The notes: generated from the letters alone by a model not told the origin. A stretch of 13,525 nt of DNA from Parachlorella kessleri (GCA_001598975.1 BBXU01002471.1:1-13525), one strand, 5' to 3'; counted from the stretch's first letter, positions 1-9,996 are shown. Translations and numbers: made by a program.

Positions 1-221
1 CGGCGGCGGCGGCTAGCATCTTGGCTGTAGCGATTGGAGCAGGTGGCTCCCTGCCAGGCTCCAACTGATATCTCGCTGCAAGGGCTCCAAAATGACCCTG
101 GCTGCATGTCAACATTTAGGACACCTTGTTGTTATTTATATGTGTGGCAAGTACTGTGATCAGGGAGTGAGAGGTGAGCTGACTGACGGGTTTTTTGTTG
201 TTATGTTTCTATGACGTATAG
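1..221 (+). other. 3' part of an intron of the subtilase gene
   Basis: No coding segment was recognised here. The stretch ends in an acceptor (tatag, 217-221) directly before a clearly coding exon that opens with VWTDYPGSP. The protein immediately upstream in KP43-type subtilases (the strand leading into the WTD motif) is not visible, so the preceding exon lies outside the window. The window begins with a short CGG-repeat run (1-13), too short to call a microsatellite. Confidence 0.6.
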
Positions 222-902
222 GTGTGGACCGACTACCCAGGCTCCCCCGCAGCCAGGAAGGCCCTGGTGAATGACCTGGACCTGACGGTTAGGGCGGAGG
301 GCTACAACGGCAAGTCCCTCTTCGGCAACGGCGGCAGCGTGACAGATTCCAGCAGTCCTGACAGGTGGGCGGGGGCGGGGGCCGGGGGCTGGACCGAAGA
401 GAGTTGGTGGACATGCCCTAATGGGCATGGCAGTCTTCCATGGCTGCTCCTGATGTCTCGGTAGCTTGCAATCATGACAGCCTGTGGTCTTTATTAGGAG
501 TGGTAGTGGGAGTAGGACATCTGCTCTGGTAAAGCTGCATTTGCCCCTGCGACAAGCAGGACTGCCTGCTCGTCCGCGTTGAGGTGTCGGTAAGCCTCCG
601 TGTCCACATTCCTCTGCTGACTTTGGCCCCCTGGATGATAGTGTCCTGGGGACTGACTCCAACCTAAGCCCCCAGTGGTCCTCAGTTCTAACCCCAGCAC
701 CTGCCCTGCAGGGAGAACAACGTGGAGGTGGTGTCCCTGGAGGACCTGCCAGAGGGGCGGGTATCCATCGAGGTCCGCGGATACTCTGTCTACGCTGCCG
801 GTGGGGCGCAGCCCTATGCCCTGGTGGTTACTGGGGACTTCACGGGCTCGCTGACAAAGCTGGGAGACAACGGGACCAGCGGCTGCGCCATTGTCGTGGC
901 AG
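222..902 (+). other. KP43-type subtilase C-terminal beta-sandwich domain (two exons)
   Basis: Exons 222-364 and 712-902 join in phase 2 and read VWTDYPGSPAA, LVNDLDLTV, a GN pair, ENNVEVV, EGRVSIEVRGYSV and QPYALVVTGDF. This order (WTD, LVNDLDL, GN, NN-E-V, G-x-V-x-I-E-V, QPYALVV) is the signature of the jelly-roll domain that follows the catalytic domain in KP43-like subtilisins (family S8). In such enzymes it packs on the catalytic domain and may bind calcium. The catalytic triad lies upstream of the window. The family assignment rests on motif recall rather than an alignment. Confidence 0.8.
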
Positions 903-3900
903 GTGAGAAGGCGGGCCGGTGTTGTTAGGAAGGGTGGCAGGTAAGGAGGAAGCCCGGCGTTGTTAGTAAGGGTGGCAGGCAGTGCGAACACCGATATAGG
1001 TGCGGACTGTACTGCCGGGGCTGGATGCAAGTATGCTTCTGAGTCTTGTCTGACCTCGGTACTTCTGTTGTAGTCACGTTGCCGGGACTCCACATGCCTA
1101 CTGAGATGGCTGGTGGGAGCAGCGGCAGCGCTTGTGCCTTATCTCTTCTGAGACTTTCTTTCTCTCCCTGCCTGGCTGCAGTCATTAAGACTGGTCCACC
1201 CGGCGTGACTCGCGATGACGTGACCTTCACCTTTGGCACACAGAGCGGCAATGATAAGGGAGTCAGCTTCCAGTGCCAGCTCACGGATGCACAGGGGAAC
1301 CCAGGGGGAACTGGGCTCTTTGACTGGCGGGTAGGTGGCGTTTGCTGTGCGGTGCCACTCCTTTTTTGCATGGCGCTGGGCACAGCAACAGCTCTTTCAA
1401 GTGCTTCCTGGAAAGCCCCATCGTTGGCATTGTCTAAACCCCTCATGCCCCACTCACATAACCCTTAGCGTGACTTATTCAAGCCTTCCAGTTGCACTCA
1501 GGCAGGAAGTGTGACTGTCCCGCAGGACTGTACCTCGCCCCAGACATTGACTAACCTCCCTGATGGATCCTACCAGTTCTCCGTGCGAGCCAAGGGGGAG
1601 AAGATCGTGAGCACCCAATCCTTCAAGCAGGTGAGTGGAGGTAGTTGTGGGTTGTTGATGCTGCGCAATGCACGCCTGGCCTTCGTTGCAAGTCGTTGTA
1701 GCGGTTGTAGGGTGGTGGTGTTATGGACAGGCAGCACTCCGTGCACGAAAGCTGCTGGGTGTTGGCCAAGCAGCCTCTCTACAGCCCGGCAGCGCCGGTG
1801 GCTAGAGGGGCCTTAATGAGCCGGATAGTTGAGTAGAGTGGTACGGCCCCCGCGTTCACCATTCTAAAGCAGTGCCTATACTGCGTCTCCGGTTGCCTCT
1901 GCTCTGTGGTGCTCCTTATGGTTGGTTCCCCCCTTGCACAGTTACTCTTGGTCCCCACCACTTTGCCGAGCGAGCGCCCCTCCTTTGTGCAGGACCGTAC
2001 GCCGCCGGTTGTGTCGCTCTCTTTCCCCACCGCCTTCTCCAGCCAGTCCTCCTCCCCAACCGCCAACGACACCGCCCAGCTGGCGTTCACCGCCAGCGAT
2101 ACCAGCGACGTCACCTTCACCTGCCGGCTCAGCGGCAGCGGTATCAGCAGCCTGCAGAAGACGGTCTACGCTGGCACCGTCAACTCGGCGCCGGTGAGCT
2201 GCTTGCTGGTCCTGCCTCCGGCCTTGCACATCTTTGTAAGATTCCACAGCTGTAGCCTGCATGAAAGCGCTGGTTGCCTTGCCTCTTTCCTACAGCCCTG
2301 CTATTCACCAATTCAATTTCTTGCTGCGGTGCCCACCACGGCTGTTGCCACTCTCGAGCTTCCCTCTCGTGCATGACCTGCCACTGGCACCCCACCGATG
2401 GCATTTCCACCTGCCCCCCTATATTGAAAGTTGGCGCCGTGCTGGCTGTGTTGGTGTAGTGAGGGTGTGCTCCCGCTGGCTGGCCGTGTTGGTGGCCTGA
2501 GCGTCATGGTGCTGCTTTTTTTCCTTCGCAGATGACCCTGGCCCAGCCATACAACTGCACCAGCCCTCAAACCTACCACTGGCTCCTCCCCGGCTCCTGG
2601 ACCTTCTCGGTAGTGGGCACCGACGCTGCCGGCAACGCTGCCCCCTCCCAGACGTACAGCTGGACAGTGGCTTTTGAGGCGGGGAAGCAGTACACACGGC
2701 TCTTCAGGTGAGCAGTACTCATGGGGAGGTATGTGCGAGAGCAGTACCGAGGCGCCCCAGGTGAGCACCCAGCCCAGATGGGTACCCAGGTAGAATAAGG
2801 CTGCATTGCCTTGTTGCTGCTCATTGCTTAGTCGGTCAGGTTCCTTTCAGGGGTCTCCACCACCCGCTCTTGCCGGGTGCTGCTTCACAGTTTTTCTTCC
2901 CAGGATATCTGTGATGCCCTTTTGCATGCTGCTGTGTCGCGCACTTATTCCTAAAGTGGTTCAGTTCTTACAGCTGTGGCTTTCTCAATGCTTGCCGATT
3001 GCCAGTGCTATTGTACTGTGTGGCTCTGTTGACGCGCAGTGTGCTTTGTGCACACTCCTATCGCCACCTGGCGGGATGGTGCACCTGGCTAGCTGCTCCC
3101 TGACGCGGAAGCTGCCTGTTGCAGTGGGGCCCCAGCGCCCTGGTCTGTTTGGTCGAAAGCTACGTCTATAAACATGTACTTGCGTATAGCCCAGAGTCTC
3201 TCGTTGTGACTGCTGCAGTGGCTTGTTCCAAAGGGTACCTGGCATTCCCGCCAGTTTCACCTATGGTGTTCTCCAACTTAGCGGCAGTGACGTGACTCAA
3301 GTGAACGGGGCAGCCACAGTCTGCTGGCTGGAGAACATCACAGGCAAGTCATGGTCTGCTGCGCATCCCTATTGAACGCTGAGCCATACTCATAAGGGAC
3401 TGTATACAGTGGCATTTTGTTCAGCTAAAAGGATGGAGCTTGCGGTTGATACTGACCCAGGCATGTGGCGAAGCCTGACTTGCGCTTGAGGGGCCGGGGA
3501 GCGCCCTCGGAAGCAATGATCATGCAGAAATCGTTGATGGTGTCTTGCTGCAGCCATTGCTGGTGGCAGCTCACCCAACTGGCAGACATGCACAAGCCCT
3601 GCCAACTATGGTACGCTGGGTGATGGCGACTACAGGTGAGTCAGCTCGCATGGTAGGTTGTCGCCTGGGGCCATGTGTCTATTTCCACTAGCCTGTGGGG
3701 GGACGCTTATGGGAGCTATAGTGGCAGCACATGGTAACAGCCACAAGGGCCCTTGCGGCAGTTACCTTTTGCTTGCCGGGAGCTTGGTATGTGTGGTACT
3801 GTATACTGTATACACAATATATCACCTTGCATTGGTGTGCATTTGGCTGCCGCATAGCATGCCGCTACATGCAACAGTCTCTAGATTCTCCCCCTGGATA

Positions 3901-6900
3901 TGCATGCAGATTCCATGCCCGGGCAGCTGCAGTCCCTTCGGCAGCAGACACTGATGCGGTCAGTGCCTTTGCAGTGGACAGCACCCCGCCCATTGCCGGC
4001 ATCACCTCGGCCCCAGAAGCCATCCATACCTCGCGCGATGCCGACATCAAGTTCACATCCAACGAAGACGGATCCACCTTCCAGTGCAGGTTGGGGAAGG
4101 CTTGAAAAGTGGGCTGCTGCTGTGTGACAATGCATGCCTTCAAGATAGCGTAACTGAGGTTTTACAGCGCAGCCCTTGCGGCAGGCGCTAGCAAGGCTTG
4201 AGCCCGCCCACGAGGAAACGTGTGGGGGCACTAATTTGATCAGCATCCAGCTTCAGTTGTATGCTCTGCTATGCTATGCTATCTCCGGTGAGTTTTCAAG
4301 GGAAGCTCTTTCTGCAGGCTGGTCAATGAGGATGACTCGACAGTTGGTAACAGCACCTATGTGCCCTGCACATCCCCCGCGACTTACCTGAACCTTACGG
4401 ATGGGCTGTATGACTTCTCCGTCGTGCCCACCGACCAGGTGCGCTGTTGGGCTTTCTTGACGTACATGCCTTTCCATTGTGTATGGGGAGGGGTTGTGTG
4501 GGTCTTGCCGCGTACGTCTGCCAATGACCGATTGCCTTTCCACTGCTTGTTCTATCGTCTGCAACAGCCTGGTTGCAGTGTTCACCATGGGGTTGGCCTG
4601 TATGGTTGTGCTCATGCCTTACGCAGCCCGGACTCTCTACGGGTGCAGCTGAGATCCTGGGTATCCCAGCCTTACCAAGCACTGATACCGACGTGCATAG
4701 CATTTCTCAAACAAGCTTTTATTACCGAATGTGTGCAGGTCGGCAACCGGGGTAACCCAGTTAATGCCAGCTTCACCATCGACACCACGCCCCCTGTCTG
4801 GACCTCGGTGGACTACCCCGTCGCAACGAAGCAGAACAACATCACTGTCACCTTTGCAGCCACCGATGGACGCAGGTTAGTCGATGCTTTGCTAACATCA
4901 CTGTCACCCTTGCAGCCACCGACGGGCACAGGTCAGCCGCTGCTGTGCTGCTGAAGCCCTGCTACCTCCCACACCGGGATTTGCCTCCTGCATCGTTAGC
5001 TTGGGGCGCTGGCTGTTTCTTTTGCTGTAGACAGGAGAGTGTTTGGTGTCGTGCACAGCTTGTATCATGTCTAATAACCACCTGCTACCCCTCCCGGCCA
5101 GTATCACCTCTCCCAGGGTTGGGCACCAAGCAGGCACGGCAGCACCAGCAGTGGTTGTGTGACATCTTCTTTGCGCCTAAACGTTTAGCTTCATTGGCAC
5201 GCCTTGGCAATAAGTTGGGTGTACAGCTACTCTCAGGTGTTGAGGCATCTTAGCAGTATGCTGGGTTTACAGCTGCAGTCAGGCGAGAAGGCCTCCTTGC
5301 TGTTCTTGCTGCTGCAGATCCCAGCATGGCCGACCTTGGCCTTATGCAATGAGCCCGGCTAGGCCGCACATACTTTCCAACTCCTTGAGGTCCCATGCCC
5401 GAAGCAGGCGTAGGACCTGAAACGGCCTCCAAACACGGCCTGAAACACCCCCCTCCCCCTCTTCTTCCCGCAGGTCTCAGGTCCAGAACATCACCTGCCG
5501 CTTCCGGCCACTGCAGCTCAAGTCCGGCAGTGCCAATGCTACCCAATCTGAGTGGGACCCCTGCACCAGCCCTCAAGTGTACAACAACCTGCAGGCGAGT
5601 GTTGTATGCTCCCTGGTGCCCCTGAATACGTACTGTGTTGCGTTCTGTGTAGTGGTGGCAGGCTGGGCGATGTGAAGGCCTTATCATAGAACCATGACCC
5701 CTGCACAGGCGTCAAACCTATTGTTATTTCCAGTTGGGCAGCCCTCTCCTCTCATGCATGTGCTGTTGAAATGCAAGTGTTGGGGTCTCCTGGGTTCAAA
5801 AGCCGTCAAGCCCTGAACTCCCAGGCCTCCGTGGCACTGCCTCCGAGTTTGAGCTGAAGTTGTAATTGTGAGCTGCTATGAATCTCATGCAGGAGGGGCA
5901 CTATGGGCTGACACTGCGGGCCACTGACCTGGCGGGGTTAGTCAACCAGACCCAGGAGTTTGACATCTGGGTCGACTCCACGCCCCCCGTGACCAGCATT
6001 GCTGGGCCCTCCAAGTGAGTTAATGTCGCTGAGCTGGGCAATCTCATGGCAGCTGGGGCTGTGTACCTATTTAGATGTACCTACCTGACTTCTTGCCTCT
6101 CCCTGTCCTCATCAACACATGCCGCAGGCCCATCTTGTCCCTCACCGGGCTATAGACGATGCATGTCCTGATCGTCACACTTTTTGGAGGAACCAGATTC
6201 CTTTCCTGCCAAGAAAATGTCCAGCATGCAGCATGCAGCCACTTCAGTCGCCTTGTCCGTCTCCCCTCGATATTTTGCTACCTCTGCCCTTAGTTATGAG
6301 CGGCTAGAAAAAGTCCGTTGTTACGGAGTTTGCAATGTTCGCCGTTGTGGGTGCCATTTGCCGTTTCCGGTTACACGGCCTTTCAAGGTCCTCCCCCCCG
6401 TCACATCAAAAGCTATAAAGCCTTCCATGCAGGCAGCGCCCTTGCTAGGTGCACCCACAGCTTGCATCGTCACTGTCTCACGCAACCTGCCACTGCGCTG
6501 TCCCATGCTGTAGGACCGGCAAAGTCGGCTCCACACTAACTTTCAACCTGGCCGAGCAGACGTCTCTCCCGCCGGGCACCGCGTCAAACATATCCACCTA
6601 CCAGTGCCTGCTGCAAGCCATTAGCGAGGGTCAGTACAACGGCATACTTAATGGCAGCATCACCACACTCACGGGACCGGGGTCTGCCGGCAGCGGTGGC
6701 AGTGGGAGTAGTGGCGGCGACGGCTCCGGCGGGGGAGGCAACGTGGTGCTGCAGAGCGTGGCGGGGCCAGCTAGTGAAGCAGGCACAGCAGGCGCGGCGG
6801 GCACCGCTGACGCCAGTGGCACACGAGTGGTGTGGCCGCTGCACTTGCTGGACACTGGTAGCAGCGGCGGCTCCACCCTCAACTCGTCTGCCGTGGGTGT

Positions 6901-9625
6901 GCGCGTCAATGCCAGCAGCCCCGTCACGTATGCGGTACGTTATTTATGCAGTACTCCTCTGTGGGGTTACAAGGCTTGGCATTTTGGACAGCCCTTGTGG
7001 GTGTGCCGGGCATTTCAGCTAGCCTTGGGCTGGAAAGGGGCACTCACGATGCGGGCACAGCACTGCACTGCATATGGTTTGTGAAGACGCGTCTAGTCTA
7101 GACGTACCTTGCACCAGCTTAACCTCCAGCTTGCAACTTGTATGGCGTCCCGGGCTCGTCGTCGGGGCCTTGTCACATCGCCTATCCTAGTCTTGATTGT
7201 CCTGGTCCCTCCTACGTATACCTCCAAGAGGTCACCATAGTCATTGTTCTGGACCGCAGGGCCTGGGTGATGGCTACTACGCTTTGCAAACCAGGGCCGT
7301 CGACCTGGCGGGCAACCAGGGCCAGGACACGGCGCCCTACCCCTTCGCAGTCAAGGGCGGTGGCGGAGGGGTGAACAACCTGGTTTGGATTATCGTCGGG
7401 TCCGCCGTGGGGGCCGTGCTGGTGCTGGTGAGTGCTTGCAAACGAGTGGCTGGTGGGCGTGTTGGTGCCACTTCGGTGCGCGGTGGCGCTCTTGTTAGGT
7501 ACCAGGGGTATCTTTGGGGGAGACCCTTGGACAGGCAGCCATGGTGGTACACATGAAGCATGATGTACGTGGCTCTCGTCAGGTGCGTCATGATACACGG
7601 AGCCGCCGCCGCAGTGCTCCGCATGGGGCTGCCGCATGCGGCGGCGACCAATGCCAAACAATCCTGCAAGAGGTGACGTTCAACATGACACACAAGCAGT
7701 CATTCGCAACCTGACGCTCGCCCCGCACACCCTGCAGGCCATCGTCTTTGTGCTGGTGTGGCGGCGGCGGCGGAGGCGCCTTTCTGCCCCCACCGGCGCA
7801 GCTATGGGAGCGGCGCAGGCGACCCGACCCCCTGTCAGCAACGGGTATCATCAGAACGGCTATCAGAGCGGCTACCCCCCACCGGCCCAGGGCTACCCTG
7901 TCCAGGGCGTGGCCGGTGCCTGGGGCTACAATAACGGGACTGCCTTCGGGTGGGTTGATGGGCTGTTCTGTTAGCATCCTCATTAGCTTGCGGATCAGGC
8001 GTGGGGATAGGATGCCATGCCCAGCAGCTGCCCGCCGTGAATGTTGGTGCGCATGAAGCCGTGGCAGGAAGCGGATGACTTGCTGACTTTCTTCAATCAC
8101 GACTGCATGTATACTGGTGTGCCTGCAGGCAGCCGCTGCCTGTCAACCCCATCCACGACCCCGTCTACCAGCAGCAGCTGGCGCTGGAGGCGGCCCAGCG
8201 GCCGGCCAACCACGCACCCGCACAGCAGTGAGTGTTACTACGTGTCAAGTGCAATGCGGTTATGAGGTCTGACCTTGTACTCACATCTCGGGCGTCCAGA
8301 CTCACTCCTCTGCTGGCTACCATCAGGACCTCAGGGTCGGCCTTCGTCAAGAGCACCCCTGCACGGTGTGCCTTTCACTGCTCGATAGGTGGACAAGCTG
8401 TGTGTAAGTGACGAGATGTAGAGGGAAAGCATGCATACATTGTTACCTGTTGCAGGGTGCCTCCCAACGTTGACCCCGATGCCCTGTTCCAGCAGCAGCT
8501 GGCATATGCTTTGGCCGCCTCTCAGCAAGAGCCGCAGCAGGCACAGCAGGCTCCCCCGCCCCTGCGAGCCCCCCCTCCCCCTCCCCCTGCCGACCAGGAT
8601 GCGGTGTTCCAGCAGCAACTAGCATACGCACTGGCCGCGTCGCAGCACGAGCCACAGCGGGCGCAGCAGGCGCCCACAGTGGCCGCTCCCCCGCCTCCTC
8701 GGGTTCCTCCGCCCCTTGATGAGGAGGAACAGATGAGGAGAGCCATTCAGGCCTCACTGCAGGTGGGTTTCTTACAGGCTGGGAATATATATTGTAGATA
8801 ACTGACGTGCACTTGTAGCTGGCGTTCAACTTCTCCCCTGGTCGATGGCCAGGAGGGGAGTGAGGAGGGCCTAGCAGGCCCTTTGTCAGGAGGCTGTGCG
8901 TTGGCTAGGGATCCTGTGTTGAGGCTCAGACCAGCCGGCAGAGGTGCTGAGAGTAGCAAAGCCAGAGTTGAAGTGAAGGTGTGGACTCAGTCCGGCATTT
9001 CCTCAATAATAAGAAGAAAGCAGATGAGGAGCCGCGCGGGATATACTGCACGTGGTGGCATGCATGGCAGCAACAGCGGCCGTGCCGGAGTTGTGTTATT
9101 TGCGAGCAGTAGCTCATGGTGGCATAGCTGGCAGTACCAATGGCCCTGCCAGGTAAGAGCTGTAACGGCGGGTGTTCTGTTGCAGGAGCAGCGGGGCCAG
9201 GGAAGGCCTTCGGCGGCGGCGGCGGCTGAACAGGACCCTGAGGTCCGAGCTGCCATCGAGGCGTCTCTTCGGGAGCAGCAGAGGTGGGTGAATGTTTGAG
9301 GAGAAGAGTTCATTAGGGTGTGTGCACATGCCAAGAACTGCTTGTGGGCTGGTGCTGGGGACAAGGTACCTGGGGTTGATGGCTTGTCAGTTGGTTGCTT
9401 GTGGCTAGACGTGCAGCGGTGGTGTAGTGTTGATTGATTGGGCCGGGTCCTGCGGCGCAAGTGTATCTGCTGCAAGCGCAGCCTCCTGCTGCAGACTAGC
9501 GTGTCCTTTTGCTTTACTGCAGGCTTGCTGAGCTGTCGCCCTGGGCATCGAGCCCCACAGCGGGCGGAGCAGCGGCAGCGGGCAGGGCGGACCCTGGGAG
9601 GCCCTGGGGCAGCAGCTTCCAGTAG
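222..9625 (+). CDS. Membrane-anchored subtilisin-like (KP43-type) protease with Ig-like repeats and tandem-UIM tail, 3' part, 20 exons
   Basis: This is the C-terminal 1082 residues of a predicted type I membrane protease. Exons: 222-364, 712-902, 1182-1330, 1502-1630, 1993-2193, 2532-2707, 3255-3343, 3554-3635, 3910-4089, 4318-4438, 4739-4875, 5474-5594, 5893-6014, 6514-6934, 7260-7427, 7738-7949, 8129-8227, 8456-8762, 9186-9283, 9523-9625. All junction phases agree and the total is divisible by three. Domain order: KP43 subtilase C-terminal beta domain (residues 1-108), six Ig-like modules (about 112-786), transmembrane helix (795-818), Arg6, then a Tyr/Gly/Pro-rich stretch and UIM helices (about 882-1048). 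The stop is TAG 9623-9625. Many N-x-S/T sequons and paired cysteines support an extracellular N-terminal side. The Asp/His/Ser catalytic domain is not in the window, so protease activity is inferred from the conserved C-terminal domain. The last exon is low complexity and its end is the least certain part. Introns longer than 300 bases (365-711, 1631-1992, 2194-2531, 2708-3254, 4876-5473, 6015-6513, 6935-7259, 7428-7737, 8763-9185) showed no further convincing exon. Confidence 0.8.
916..979 (+). repeat. Short imperfect tandem repeat in intron 2
   Basis: A 26-base segment at 916-941 recurs at 954-979 (period 38) with two mismatches. It lies just inside the donor end of the intron 903-1181. The first copy ends in an aggtaagg donor-like string that could act as a cryptic splice site. 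No coding role is apparent. Confidence 0.6.
3344..3553 (+). other. GC-AG intron 7
   Basis: Exon 7 ends NIT plus one base at 3343, followed by the donor gcaagt (preceded by ag). Exon 8 begins after tgcag at 3553 and continues IAGGSSPNWQTCTSP. Phase 1 on both sides joins into Ala. No GT donor nearby preserves the frame, and AG|GCAAGT is the standard consensus for the rare GC-AG class. Confidence 0.65.
4838..4936 (+). repeat. 56-base-period tandem duplication of the exon 11 end and its splice donor
   Basis: The 43 bases at 4838-4880 (end of exon 11 encoding NITVTFAATDGR plus donor gttag) recur at 4894-4936 with five differences, all transitions. The second copy lies in intron 11 and keeps a donor-like aggtcag. 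Because 56 is not a multiple of three, reading through from copy 1 puts copy 2 in another frame, open only to about 4954. The upstream donor (4876) gives the phase that fits exon 12. Copy 2 is therefore probably a decaying duplicate or a minor alternative donor. Confidence 0.8.
5595..5892 (+). other. GC-AG intron 12
   Basis: Exon 12 ends YNNLQ at 5594 before donor gcgagt (cag|gcgagt). Exon 13 starts at 5893 after atgcag and reads EGHYGLTLRATDLAG in phase 0, matching the L-x-DG-x-Y strand of the other Ig-like modules. The nearest GT (5599) would shift the frame. This is the second GC donor in the gene. Confidence 0.65.
6674..6910 (+). repeat. Gly/Ser- then Ala/Gly-rich low-complexity insertion in the sixth Ig-like module
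   Basis: Within exon 14 the fold is interrupted by GSAGSGGSGSSGGDG (from about 6674), then an Ala/Gly/Thr-rich stretch, then GSSGGSTLNSS, before the module resumes with ASSPVTYA and GLGDGYYALQTRAVD. Exon 14 (421 bases) is the longest in the gene. The insertion falls between the two cysteine positions, and the second Cys is missing, so this module probably lacks the disulfide of the others. It likely forms a flexible loop near the membrane. Confidence 0.65.
7380..7779 (+). other. Transmembrane helix and RRRRRR stop-transfer signal, split by an intron
   Basis: The end of exon 15 reads LVWIIVGSAVGAVLVL and exon 16 continues in phase 0 with AIVFVLVW then six arginines. That gives about 24 uninterrupted hydrophobic residues, a normal single-pass length, with a strong positive cluster on the C-terminal side. 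By the positive-inside rule the protease and Ig modules are outside and the tail is cytoplasmic. The intron (7428-7737) cuts the helix in the middle, so retention would change membrane anchoring. A GGGGG linker precedes the helix. Confidence 0.88.
8129..9283 (+). repeat. Cytoplasmic tandem ubiquitin-interacting motifs (UIM) in exons 17-19
   Basis: Five helices share the UIM pattern (acidic patch, hydrophobic, xx, Ala, hydrophobic, xx, Ser, xx, acidic). In order: DPVYQQQLALEAAQ (exon 17, degenerate, no Ser); FQQQLAYALAASQQE and FQQQLAYALAASQHE (exon 18, nearly identical, weak acidic patch); DEEEQMRRAIQASLQ continuing into EQ across the exon 18/19 junction (textbook match); and QDPEVRAAIEASLREQ (exon 19, textbook match). 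Pro- and Gln-rich linkers separate them. UIMs bind ubiquitin with low affinity, and tandem copies raise avidity or favour Lys63 chains (known for epsins, Rap80 and S5a). Ubiquitin binding here is inferred; the motif match is seen directly. Confidence 0.75.
8472..8711 (+). repeat. Two 120-base in-frame repeat units encoding UIM-like helices
   Basis: The segments starting at 8472 and 8592 are offset by exactly 120 bases (40 codons). They are strongly alike over the first 84 bases, which encode DxDAxFQQQLAYALAASQxEPQ and the QQAP segment. Most differences are at third codon positions, meaning the duplication is not very recent and the peptide has been kept by selection. After the shared part the copies diverge into different proline-rich linkers. 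Confidence 0.8.
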
Positions 9626-9991
9626 TTCCAGCAGAGGATCAACCAGCAGAGGAGGTATCAGAGGCATGGTAGGGACAAGCGCCAATGCATGCGAAGGTTA
9701 CGCGTAGAATAGGTAGATCCGGCAGAAGATTGGTGAGCGTGCTTCTTTGCAGGGATGGGTGCTAGAAGTCAAATTTTTTTTCAGGGTCTGCGTACGAGGC
9801 AGAGCTCGCAGGATGCTGTCAGTTGGTGGCACAGCTCTGAATGAATCGGGTCCACCCTCAGTTGGTGTTCATGGCTACATATTTTGCAAACAAAATTCTT
9901 GGTTGGGAGCTGACAGAGTCCTTACCCTTGCGTCTTCATTGCAACGCAACCTTTGGCAGCCTCCATCACGTCCATCATCATCACGTCCAGA

Positions 9992-9996
9992 TGTAA
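9992..9996 (+). terminator. Candidate TGTAA poly(A) signal of the subtilase gene
   Basis: TGTAA is the usual polyadenylation signal of chlorophycean algae. This is the first copy seen after the stop at 9623-9625, giving a 3' UTR of roughly 370-390 bases, an ordinary length. A five-base motif has little weight on its own; the position supports it. Confidence 0.4.

Larger units (their letters stand above)
1182..7355 (+). repeat. Array of six Ig-like beta-sandwich modules (exons 3-15)
   Basis: Each module runs roughly TPP..., a VTFTF-like strand, an FQC-R-L strand, a CTSP motif, an L-x-DG-x-Y-x-FSV strand and an AGN-type end. Approximate spans including introns: M1 1182-1630, M2 1993-2707, M3 3255-3982, M4 3983-4786, M5 4787-5979, M6 5980-7355. 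M1 to M5 each keep a Cys pair (for example FQCQL with DCTSP, and FQCRL with PCTSP), suggesting one disulfide per module. M6 keeps the first Cys (YQCLLQ) but has SSP in place of CTSP. N-glycosylation sequons are frequent (NCTSP, ENIT, GNST, NLT, NNIT, QNIT, NAT, NQT, SNIS, NGS, NSS). The pattern resembles bacterial Ig-like/HYR-type adhesion modules. A stalk or ligand-binding role on the cell surface is inferred. Confidence 0.7.

Noticed and set aside
494..1093. Long minus-strand open frame (199 codons)
   Set aside because: It lies opposite confirmed exon 2 and flanking introns, has no recognisable domain, and reflects the absence of stops in G/C-rich DNA.
3797..3816. Palindrome-like TGTATAC repeats in intron 8
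   Set aside because: A short AT-rich direct/inverted repeat within an intron, with no partner or conserved context.
7087..7105. GTCTAGTCTAGAC inverted repeat in intron 14
   Set aside because: Too short, without a terminator-like or mobile-element context; chance is adequate.
9495..9533. Alternative upstream acceptor for the last exon (gcag ending 9494)
   Set aside because: It keeps phase but meets a stop after about a dozen codons. The downstream acceptor has a better pyrimidine tract (ctttactgcag), though minor use cannot be excluded.
8987..9685. Minus-strand open frame of 232 codons
   Set aside because: It is antisense to exons 19 and 20, low in complexity and free of recognisable motifs. 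The plus-strand reading has phase-consistent UIM exons.
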